Assembly (NCBI GenBank): GCA_037893245.1
Contig: JBAIAA010000074.1
Coordinates: 1,550,001 to 1,614,000, forward strand
Length of the DNA: 64,000 nt
Source: Crossaster papposus
Taxonomy: Eukaryota > Echinodermata > Asteroidea > Velatida > Solasteridae
Reading direction: 5' to 3'
In this document: positions 12,801-24,800 of the stretch, in pieces
Numbering within the stretch: position 1 is the stretch's first letter
How the letters are laid out: each line of letters starts with the position of its first letter
Program-made: the position numbers and the translations under genes
The notes under the pieces: generated by a model
What the model saw: the letters and a program-made list of their open reading frames with translations, nothing else
The model's database searches: none
What the model was told of the DNA's origin: nothing

Positions 12801-15800
12801 AACAAAACAATATGAATGATACATGTACATCTTGTACGGTAGAGGGTACACATTTGAACATGTACGTGAGAATATTTGCATTTCCTTTATGTGTAGAAAA
12901 GCGGATTAGGTGTGGTAAAGCACCTTATGCATTTCAGGTTACACTTGTTACTATATTTTTATGAATATCTGTTAATAGTTTTGTTGTACATATTAAACAG
13001 TCATACATTGTCGTGAGTCGTTTCTAATAATGCAATTGTACTGTCACTGACATGTATTTGTCAGTTGAAGTAAGAGCATGTCTTGGTAAAATTTATTTCC
13101 CTGCTTTCATTTAATTAGGTACACAAAATTGTGCTCGTTAAAATTTACTCGTGAAAAAGCAGTAGCAATGTATCTTGGCCAAAGATTTGAAAACATAATA
13201 TTTTTGCTCTTGCATGAATTATAATTTATTCTCTGCAGCAAGGTAATAAAAGCTGTAGAATAGATTACACATGTAAAGAAACATGTTTATGTACATTTAA
13301 CTTAATACAGTGTACTTGCTCCCGTTTCATTTCAGTTGATTCCATCTTGGGACTCCGACTGCCACTGGGTTCTTGAGGTCACTTAGAGTCAATTACCATT
13401 ATAATTGACTGTCGTTTAGATACCGTTTAAGTGACGCTAAATCTGTACATGTACCTCAATTTAACTATTTTTGTATAGATCCACAACGAATATATTTTGG
13501 AATATTCTATTAAAATAAAAATTCTCTATTCAATTCTGGTTGCTCACTGGGTCTTCTCATTCTGTAGTGCTGTTTCCTAATAAAATAAATTTTACAATAG
13601 TACCACTTGGTTACAAAAATGGCGTAGTCGGCAGGATACGCTACAGAAAACCTTTGTGAGCAAACTATTTTTTTTTTGAAGCATTCTTGAATCTGAATTG
13701 AATAAGATAAACGACAGTCAATAATATTGTGGTTGTTGGAAGGCGGTGAAAGAGGTGACTCTTGGCCTAGCCCCACATCGGATGAGTGTAACCATCCAAC
13801 ATAGTCTTCCTGCGTCCTAGCCTGACAGAGGAGTGAGCCCCTCATCGGATGAGGCAACCCATCCAACATAGTCTTCTTGCATCCTAGCCTGACAGAGGAG
13901 TGAGCCCCTCATCGGATGAGGCAACCCATCCAACATAGTCTTCTTGCATCCTAGCCTGACAGAGGAGTGAGCCCCTCATCGGATGAGTTTAACCCATCCA
14001 ACATAGTCTTCTTGCATCCTAGCCTGACAGAGGAGTGAGCCCCTCATCGGATGAGTTTAACCCATCCAACATATTCTTCTTGCATCCTAGCCTGACAGAG
14101 GAGTGAGCCCCTCATCGGATGAGTTTAACCCATCCAACATAGTCTTCTTGCATCTTAGCCTGATAGAGGAGTGAGGCCCTCATCAGACAAAGCTCTACAC
14201 ATTATAGAACTGGCTAAGTTCTCCACTTTGAGCGAGGCTCTCGTCAGACGAGGTTGTATCGTAGTATTGTTAATATTTAAATAACTTTGTATTAAATTAA
14301 ATTAAATTAAGCATATATATATAGCACTGATTGACACAAGAGATTTTCGAATTGCATGTATTAGGAACATATATAATCATATTTATTACTCGTACTTATA
14401 GCACATTAAGAATATTTGGATATTGGGATAAGAGGTTCGTAGAGGAACAATATATACATATAATATATCATATTGAGTGACACGGTCGAAGGCCGTCTCT
14501 TTTTTTTTCCCTTCTACTTACTGCAGGTTGATATACATCTCGCAGCCGACCTCGATCCGTGCCACACCTACCTTCTTCCCAATCGTCTTGCAGCTGTTAT
14601 TGCTTGTTGTGACCTTGGTTCTGGAGCTGTTGTGAGCGCGTACATGTTGGTAAGAGTAAGCGCGTACATAAATGTAGGTGCGATAAACGTGTATTAATTG
14701 CAATAGACAAATATTAACCTTTTTTTTCCTCGTGACCAGCAGGTTTTTATAAATTGAGGATGGCGACTGGTGGTAGTGATTTAAGTGGTAGTAAGACGTT
14801 GTCTCCTGAGGCAAAACTATTGTTAGAGCAGTGTGGCAAACTGCAGGCGCTGTTTGACCAAGCATTACATTTGGATAAGACACCAACATTCTTGGTGATG
14901 CCAGGCCAGAAGAAACTACCGACCTTTTCTGGGCTTTCTGAGAGTAGGCTACATGATTGGATCTGTGACATGCGGTCCGCTCTAACTTCCCGACAATTAT
15001 CCAAGGTCGAGAAAGTAAATTTTATTTTCCAACATCTCAGCGGTCCGGCGAAGGAGGAGATTAAGTATAGAAGGTGGGATAGTATAGAGGTAGACGATAT
15101 TTTTGACATATTGCTTGAGGTCTTTGGAGATGACGGGTCTACAGTCCAATTGCAGCGTTCCTTCTTCGAGAGGAAACAGAAGGAGAATGAAAATCTTCGA
15201 GATTTTTCACACTCACTCTTAGATCTTTTCGAGAGGTCCTGTCGGAAATCTCCCCATCTCCGCCCCAGAAAGGAGCAATTGCTGAACGACCAGTTCGCGG
15301 ATGGGGTGTCGCAGCCACTTCTGCGAAAGCATTTGAAGAAGTGCATACGTGATGACCCGGAGGTAGACTTCTATACTTTGAGAGCTGAGGCCATAGAGTG
15401 GGCAGAGGAGGTGAGAACGAAACATGCAGGGGAGATAAAGACGAAATACACTGAGGCAGCGACCAAATATACAGACACATCAACTTCAAGTGCACAGGTA
15501 CAGGCGACAAAGGTAGCCGTAGAAAATCAGACGATGGTGGAAATCATGCAGAAACAACAGCATATGTTAGAAAAACAACAACAACAGATAGACCTCTTGA
15601 CTAAATCAGTACAACACCTCATAACTGACACTCCCTTAACTAAGCCCAAGGCACCTAAATGTTCATTTTGCAACCGGCTAGGACACAGCAAAGACAGGTG
15701 TTTTCAGCTTCAACTAAAAGAGGCCAAAGACAAGATCGCCGAGTTGACTAAGGAAAACTAGCACCTCTCAACTCAGAGGCTCCAACAGTTGAGAGGAAGT

Positions 15801-18800
15801 TTAGGAGCCCTCATTCTTGTACTCAGTCTTCTGTGGGAGCCCAAGAAACACATCTTATTGGAAGTTGTCCTATTTTATCAGTGAAGGCTGGTGGAGTGGA
15901 GATTCCTTGTCTAGTTGACACTGGTTCGATGGTCTCTACGGTGACAGAAGAATGTTTTAAGACATATTTTGAGCCAGCTGGGGCCACGTTGAAACGGGAT
16001 AATCTCTGGCTACGGATTACTACTTCTAATGGGTTGGAGATCCCGTACATCGGATATATGGAGTTGGATGTAGTTTGTGAAGGGTTGACTCTTCCAAAAA
16101 TGGGTTTTTTAGTTGTAAAGAATTCCATGGATGAGGAGAATCGACAGGAGAAACGTAGAGTGCCAGGATTGCTGGGAATGAATATCTTAGGTCCAGTAGT
16201 AGATTTAATGTCCGAAAAAGAGGCACCAGTATCACCTGTCTTAACTACCTTGCAGACTGTTCTCACTCTACAGTTAAGTGCCCAGACAAAGCTGAGTGAA
16301 GTTGTAGCCATGGTGAAGTTGGCGGCGGGTAACTCTATTTATATTCCACCTGAGTCGTCAGTAGTTGCGGAAGGGAGACCATCAAAGGCTGTTCCTTTCT
16401 ACACTGGAGTGGTCGAACCTTTGAGGAATAGTGACCACCTGCCAGCTGGTCTTCTAATCCCCTCTGTAGTAGTGGAAGTTGGGAAAACCTTCCCGATGCG
16501 AATCGACAATTTATCTTCTCGGGGTTTTATCTTAAAACCAAATACGAGGTTGGGTGTACTTCGAGGAGTAGATGGTGTGACAACTGATAGTGTGCCGAGA
16601 GTTGATTTTCAAATTTCTTGTAGTGAGATTCATGTTTGTAATATTGATGTTTCTCCAGTGCCTTCTGTGGTAACTGAATCTGTTCCAGTTGATTTAGCAG
16701 ACTTTGAAGGAGATGAGGTGCAGTTGCAGAAGATACATCAGCTCTTACATAGAAATAAGGACATATTTGCAACTCATGATTATGATCTAGGAGACACTGA
16801 CACAGTTAAACATACTATCAATACAACACATTCTGATCCCGTAGCTCAGACCTTCAGACGTATCCCTCCTAATCAGTACGAGGAGGTGAAGAACCATATA
16901 CAGCATCTTCTTGAACATGAAATCATTAAAGAAAGTCATAGCCCCTACTCTGCTCCAATTGTTTTAGCACGGAAGAAAGATGGTAGTCTTCGGATGTGTG
17001 TGGATTACAGACGTTTAAATGCAGTTACTAAGCGGGATGCCTTTCCTCTTCCTCGAATAGCGGAGCTTATTGATGCGCCAGTTGGAGCAAAGTTTTTTAC
17101 ATCACTTGATCTAGCTAGTGGTTACCACCAGGTCCGAGTAGATGAGGCCGACAGAGAAAAGACTGCTTTTGTGACGCCTATGGGTCTTTATGAATATGTT
17201 AGGATGCCATTTGGTCTCTGTGGGGCTCCGGCGACATTCCAACGATTGATGCAACGGTGTGTTGGCGACCTTATGTATCAGCTGTTGTTCGTCTATTTAG
17301 ATGATATCTGCATTTTTTCTAAAACATTCGATGAGCACTTAGCCCACTTGGACCTTGTTTTCACTCGACTTCGACAACATAACCTTAAACTTAAACCGGT
17401 GAAGTGTCATCTCTTTCGCAAGGAAATACAGTATCTAGGGCATACGTTGTCAGAAGAGGGTATAGCTACTAACGCAGACAAGACGCGTGCGATTACGGAA
17501 TGGCCTGTTCCCCGTACTGTCAAGCAGTTGCGTTCTTTCCTGGGATTTGCCAGTTATTACAGGCGATATATTCCTAACTTTGCGAAAATAGCTCGCCCTC
17601 TTCATTCCTTGGTTGGTGAATGTCATAAACACTCTCCTAAGTTCTTTCGTAATAGATGGGATGAGTCTTGTCAGAGCGCCATGGAGGAGCTGAAATCTAA
17701 GTTCATTACAACACCAATTTTGGCCTTTGCTGATTTTAATAAACCTTTCATCCTCGATGTCGATGCTAGTTTGTCTGGACTCGGTGCGGTCTTGTCCCAG
17801 GTACAAGACGGACATGAGCGAGTCATTGCTTATGCCAGTCGAGCTCTTAGAGACAACGAAAGAACCATGAAGGACTACAGTTCCATGAAGCTTGAACTCT
17901 TGGGCCTTAAATGGGCAATCACGGAGAAATTCAAGGATTACTTGTACGGATCATCTTTTACGGCCCGAACTGACAATAATCCTTTGAGTCATATTAGAAC
18001 TGCCAAGCTTGGGGCTACAGAGCAACGATGGGTAGCTAGTCTAGCCCCATTTGACTTCAAGATTGTATATCGTCCTGGCCGAGTAAACCGGAATGCAGAT
18101 GGCCTATCTAGGCAACATGAGTCCAATCCAGGTGATAGTTGCACTATTTCTGAAGTAGTAGCGAGATGTCAACCTTGTCGACAGTCAACTGGTGTCCCTC
18201 TAGGTCTTCAGGTAAAAATATCTAAGGGTGCCCTTGACTTAAGTGCAGCCCACATAGCAGCAGAACATTGTTCTAACATCACAGCCTTTCCCACACATAC
18301 TCGGGAAGAGATTCAGCACTTGCAACAATCGGATGCAGACATTGGAGGGTATTTGAAATATCACAAGTTTGAACATATTAGTGCCTCCCAACGCAAGTTA
18401 CAATCTAAGGCTGTTCAGTCTCTATTGCGGCAATCTAAACGCCTTTCCGTCATTGATGGTGTCCTTTACAGGGAAGTTCTCGATCCCAAGCTAGGAACAA
18501 TACACCAATTGGTGGTACCAGCATTGCTTAGAGCCAATATTCTCACCAGCCTACATAACCATTTTGGTCATCAAGGTGAAGAACGTACCATGTCTCTTGT
18601 TAGACGACGTTGTTTCTGGCCATATATGTATAAAGACATCAAACAATGGATACATAACTGCGAAAGGTGTTTAGTTTCCAAACGGCCGACACCTTCTGTC
18701 AGAAACCCTCTTGGGCATCTATGTGCATCACAACCTCTAGAAGTGATAGCAATAGATTTTACACTTCTTGAGCCAGCGTCAAATCATACTGAGAATGTGT

Positions 18801-21800
18801 TGGTCATCACTGATGTCTTCTCTAAATTCACTGTGGCTGTTCCCACAAAGGACCAAACTGCAAAAACAACATCTTGGGCCTTAGTGCAGCAGTGGTTCCT
18901 GAAATATGGTGCCCCTAGACGCATACATTCGGATCAAGGGCCACAGTTCGAGTCCAATCTTATCAAACATCTTTGCAGCATATACAATATCTCTAAAACA
19001 CACACCACACCATACCATCCACAAGGCAACGCACAATGTGAAAGGTTCAACAGAACAATGCATGATCTCCTTCGTACTCTTTCTGCCAAAGAGAAACGAT
19101 CTTGGCCGAAATTCCTTCCAGAACTGGTATTTGCATATAATGCCACAGAGCATGCCTCTACCGGTTTTGCACCATTTTATTTGATGTTCGGGCGTGAACC
19201 TTTACTACCTGTAGACATATTGCTGGCAGACGAAAAGTGTAATTTACAAGATAATTGGGTTGACCTTCATCAGGCACGATTGAAGGAAGCTTATCGCTTA
19301 GCACAAGCCAAACTGTCCAAGGAGCTTGCAAGGAGTAAATCGATTTTCGACCGGAGAACCAATCCAAATATTTTCAACATTGGTGACTTTGTTTATTTGC
19401 GTAAACACAGTAGAGGACGGGCGAAAATCCAAGATCATTTCTTCTCCGAAGTCTACAAAGTAGTAGGACATTTAGTAGACTCCTATGTTTACACAGTTCA
19501 ACTTGCTGATGGGACTGGCCCTACAAAGACAGTCAACTCCGCAGAACTGAAGTTGATACCGCGACATCTTATACATGCTATAGAGCCTAAGCCTTTGTCA
19601 CCAGTCAGAGTAGCAGAGGAAGTTGAAGATGTACTTTTGGAATCGGATTCCGATTCTGATATAGATATTGGCATTTTTGTTCCTGTCACAGACTTCTCTA
19701 ATGTTAGAACAGTCCTTGCAGACATTACGGAACCTGTACAACGTGAAACAGAGGTTGATTCTGCTCCTCCTCTTAGACGTTCTCGGAGAACTACCAAGGG
19801 CCAGCATAGTAACCCTTTCAAGTTGCCCCGCTCTGTTCTGTCTGCCGAACATTTTCTTGCCAGTAACAGCGACCGACGTCTATTGATGATGTTAGTTGGC
19901 CTAAACGTAGTTTGGGTAATGCACCTTCTTGTTGGGAATCTTAGTCCAAACTATGGAAACCTCCATTTGTTTGTGACCATCCCATCCATCTTCTTTGTAC
20001 TGCTATATCCGGAGAATATAAGCAAATTGTGGTTCAAACTTGTTTGGTTCTATTCTTGTGTGAAACAATGGATTGAAGAATGGTGGAGCAGTCAGTAACT
20101 TAAAACATACACATATTCTCTGGGTCTCTCTGCAAAATATTGTAACATCTTGACCCTTTTCGGCAAATATCCCTCATATAAAATAAACCACATAATTATA
20201 AATATAAACATAAACATAAATATTTCAAATAAACATAACACTTTTTCATTTCTTTTCTCAACCAATAATTTCCTGGGCCTATCCAATAATTGGTTCCTAT
20301 CTATCCATTGTTTTGGAAAACCTTTTTCTATCAAATCATGTACTTGTTGGATGAACATCTTGAAGTGATTTGTTTCCTTCTACACTTAAACATATCCCAC
20401 TTGGTGGAAACACGATGTCGTGGTAGGAATGGAGCGGATCCATAAAGAGATCAACTCGGTTCTAGCGAGATGCTAGAAATGGATTAAAATTCTTCTTCTC
20501 TTATCACATATTATTATATCCCTTGGTGAAGCTTTTTGCCTTGGATTTGTGGGTATACGCAATTCTTTGTATGCCATAGTTCACATAGAGATGATCTCTT
20601 TCCCAGTGATATACTGAGATGAACTGCTTGGCAATGTAGATTGCATATCATATTTGTAGATAGGTCTATTTCACCTTTGAGAAATACTTCATCTTTATAA
20701 TGACTGATTTCTTGTTGGTCTTATAAAACTTTTCTTCCTTCCAAAAAAAACCCCCCCCAAAAACCAAAACACAACAAACATGTCTATGACCATCCGTGGT
20801 TTAGAAAATTTTATCAATTTTCTTCTCTGTGATGAGTGTGACCAGTCGACCTATTTCTTTTGCGGTCAACGGGTCCCTCAACGACCACTTCCTTCATCCT
20901 TATTTGAAAACACTTTTACACATCATTCCGGTATCGATTAAATTCGATCCTCATGTCATAGCCCATTCAACCTTGTGTTAGTGCGCCCGCTGGCGATAGC
21001 GCTCCTGTATATAATACATTCCATTCTTTTTGAGTATCCCATTTAACTTTGTGATAGTGCGCCCTCTGGCGATAGCGCTCTTTATAAATTTGTGTTTGTA
21101 AATACATTCCTTACAGCGCTATGCAAATTTGCACATGTGCGCGATGCAAGCCGCATTGCGAATGCCATCCACGTTTTGTCACGTAAATTTAGCGTTAGTG
21201 TTTGTCTTCCATTTTTTTAGCAGCACTTGCGTAACATCATGCGTTGGCCAGGCACAAGCCTTGTGATAGAAATGCACAAGTTTAGGCAGAGCAGCTCCGA
21301 ACTCCGTGAAGAGCACTTCAAAATACACTGGCTATTTTGCCTGCATTGCATATTGCAATATACATTGTGTATTCACACTCGTTGTGAATATTGTTTTGCA
21401 CTGCTGGTTGTGAAACCGCATGTGTATTTAAATTTACACTCGTAACGTCCTGAGTGTTGGTGCTGGCTTGTTGGCATCAGGAGTGGCACGGATCGTGGAA
21501 GGCTGCATGGTATGTTTCAACTTTATTTTTGTTTATATCGGTATTTTATAATGTCTTTCCATGTAAAAATAAACAACAAAACAATATGAATGATACATGT
21601 ACATCTTGTACGGTAGAGGGTACACATTTGAACATGTACGTGAGAATATTTGCATTTCCTTTATGTGTAGAAAAGCGGATTAGGTGTGGTAAAGCACCTT
21701 ATGCATTTCAGGTTACACTTGTTACTATATTTTTATGAATATCTGTTAATAGTTTTGTTGTACATATTAAACAGTCATACATTGTCGTGAGTCGTTTCTA

Positions 21801-24800
21801 ATAATGCAATTGTACTGTCACTGACATGTATTTGTCAGTTGAAGTAAGAGCATGTCTTGGTAAAATTTATTTCCCTGCTTTCATTTAATTAGGTACACAA
21901 AATTGTGCTCGTTAAAATTTACTCGTGAAAAAGCAGTAGCAATGTATCTTGGCCAAAGATTTGAAAACATAATATTTTTGCTCTTGCATGAATTATAATT
22001 TATTCTCTGCAGCAAGGTAATAAAAGCTGTAGAATAGATTACACATGTAAAGAAACATGTTTATGTACATTTAACTTAATACAGTGTACTTGCTCCCGTT
22101 TCATTTCAGTTGATTCCATCTTGGGACTCCGACTGCCACTGGGTTCTTGAGGTCACTTAGAGTCAATTACCATTATAATTGACTGTCGTTTAGATACCGT
22201 TTAAGTGACGCTAAATCTGTACATGTACCTCAATTTAACTATTTTTGTATAGATCCACAACGAATATATTTTGGAATATTCTATTAAAATAAAAATTCTC
22301 TATTCAATTCTGGTTGCTCACTGGGTCTTCTCATTCTGTAGTGCTGTTTCCTAATAAAATAAATTTTACAATAGTACCACTTGGTTACACATGTTTTTAT
22401 ATGTTACCCTTGTGTTGGGTTCTCGACCAATAGGAATGGCTAAACTGTCTCAGGTACTTATGAATGAACTTCTTTACATCTAGCGATTCTGTGTATCCAG
22501 TGATGCTATTATCAACAATAGTGTTATTTTCTTTGCTTTAACAGAGGTCCGTCAGTGTCTTGTCTACGGCCTTCCCCACTACACTACTTTTTCATCGGTG
22601 TCATATGAATTCCACGGGGCGGGCCAGTATTACCTGACGAAACAATGCAACGAGTCTGCCGAGTCTTACTTTGAGGTCGTTGTCAAGAAGAAGAGGCTGC
22701 TGCAGAATCCAAGCTTTACCATAACCAAGGAAGTTTGGATCCGCTATCCGGACAACGATACGGATGGCCAGAATGTGATTATCATCGATTCTTTTCTCTG
22801 CCCATGTCAAATTAGCGACACTCGCTAGGAGCAAGTTCGATCAAGAACCCAATGTTTCACTAGTGGTTGGTTTGTGACGTACCAGTACCTACCAGTAGCG
22901 CAAGCACTATAAAGTTGCAGTGCAAACGACTCTTGTCAAACTTTTGTAGCGCTAAAACATCGTACTTACACTGACAAAACAATATTTCAACACGATATTA
23001 CCGTTAATTTACACCATCAATTTTGTAGTTTAGAATATCTTACCTAAACTGACGTTTTTATCGTTCAATATGGTGACAAATGTGACGGAATCACAAACTA
23101 ACATAGACAATTTACGCCATTATGGCAAAGTTTTATTGTCTGCCCTTCTTTTGCCGATAGTTGGTCCCCGCTGCACTATGCCATAAAAATGTTGCTATTG
23201 ATAACCAGCGTGACCAACCTAATAGTTGACTAGACTAGTCCAACCATTGTCTAATAGCCTGATTTTGATCAGAGTTAGTGAAACTACGGTTAACTATAGT
23301 CCTTGATCAAACCTGCCCTAGGCTTCTTGTGAACATGAGCATTCTACCGAGTGAACATTATTACGCTCGGTTCAGACAGGCATTCCACAGTCGCGCCGAA
23401 CCAAATTGAAATCAAGTCGCTCCTGAGTCGCTCTAACAACTCCAGCAGTGAATCGTTCGCCGTCTGGCGCGCCTTGTCGCCCTTTTTTGTTTCAGACGTC
23501 GGACTCAATTCACTCATTTTGTTCGGCGCTACTGTGGAACGCCTGTCTGAACCGAGCGTTAGTCATTCTAGATTTTTAAGTATCCCTACTATTCCTATTT
23601 TTTCCCATAAAATTCCAACTATTTTCTACATTTTTTGTCTCACAAATAAATAGAAGTCCGATTGCATATTTTTCATAAAATTGCTCTTTATGTCCTATAT
23701 AAATCACAAAATAAAGGGCCTGGTTCCAAAAGTATTATTATTACCCCTGCTTATAAAGCTGTTGAACATTCCAAAATACCATCTAAGCTCTCCGGGGAGC
23801 ATACAGCCCAATGCTGCCGGCCATTTTGGCATAATCTGCCAAATCCAACACAATAACCCCCTCTGTTCTCAGAGGTACCCATTTACTTCTGGGTGGGGTG
23901 AAACAATGAGCCACAAAGTACCTTGCCCAAGGCCACGTGCACCCCAATCCTAGGCTAGACTCGAGCCCGAGAACTGCGGTCAATTTCATGGAGCTGCTAA
24001 GCCAACAAATTTGCTTAGCATGATGAAAATTCTTCCTTGGCAAAAACAGGATTACAAACAACATTTTCAGATGATATTGTTTGTGACTGATCAGCTTGTT
24101 TTTGCTAAACATGAAAAGCACACAGTTACTAAGCAATTTTTGTGTTTTGTGCTAAGCAAATGTTGGTGCTTAGCAACTCCATGAAATTAGCCCCTGCAGA
24201 ATTACCCACAGACAACAACTCCAGTGCTCCTTCAATAATCCTTCGTTTCTCTTCTAATTGTTATTTTCTCGTCAACCACTCTCCAGGTAATCAGCCTCCA
24301 CCCAGGCCATGAATTCACGATGAACGGTCGTGATATCTGGCCGCCTTACAGCGACGACCAAGTGAAGATCTTCAAGCTGCACAACAGATTGGTGAGTGTT
24401 GCTGAATAGTGCTGAGCAAGTAGTGGAATTTGCCAGTCGAGAACTCAAGGAAATTACTCGAGAGTGGTCGAGTATTCGGGAGTAGTTGAGTACTTGTGAG
24501 TAGTTAAACGATTTGCACAACAGATTGGTGAGTGTCGCTGAATAGTGCTGGGCAAGTAGTGGATTTTTCTATTTAAGTACTCAGAAGGAAATTACTTGTG
24601 AGTAGTCAAGTACTCGTGAGTAGTTAACCTATTTGCACAACAGATTGGTGAGTGTTGCTGAATAGTGTTGTGCAAGTAGTGGATTTTTCTACTTGAGCAC
24701 TCACAAGGAAATTACTCGCGAGTAGTCAAGGGCTCATAAGTAGTTAACAGATTTGTCATAAGAGCAGAAAGAATGAAACACGTCAGTACATGTACAATGT

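Larger units (their letters stand above)
12063..22389 (+). mobile_element. Complete Ty3/gypsy-type LTR retrotransposon
   Basis: A 10.3-kb element in sense orientation in the intron between units A and B. LTRs are 12063-13615 and 20837-22389 (1553 bp each); by eye I find no difference. Each begins TGTGACC and ends GGTTACA. CATG occurs at 12059-12062 and 22390-22393, a 4-bp target duplication. It contains a primer binding site, gag with a zinc knuckle, and pol with protease, RT, RNase H and integrase in the Ty3/gypsy order. Identical LTRs and intact frames mean very recent insertion and likely autonomy. It sits 155 bp upstream of the unit B VWD exon. Confidence 0.95.

Noticed and set aside
12453-12964. 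Small proteins of 72 and 94 residues encoded in the LTR (also at 21227-21738)
   Set aside because: Their identity simply reflects LTR identity; no motif or family is recognised.
13783-14215. CRISPR-like array
   Set aside because: Units are contiguous and nearly identical with no unique spacers, and the element is a eukaryotic retrotransposon leader.
14754-14759. Gag start two codons upstream of the ATG
   Set aside because: That start would be TTG; the first ATG at 14760 is in frame with an acceptable context.
15833-15835. Independent start of Pol
   Set aside because: The codon is GTG and the frame is open back to 15752, where a frameshift signal lies.
20099-20836. An env gene in the retrotransposon
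   Set aside because: The stretch is only about 740 bp and has no long open frame.
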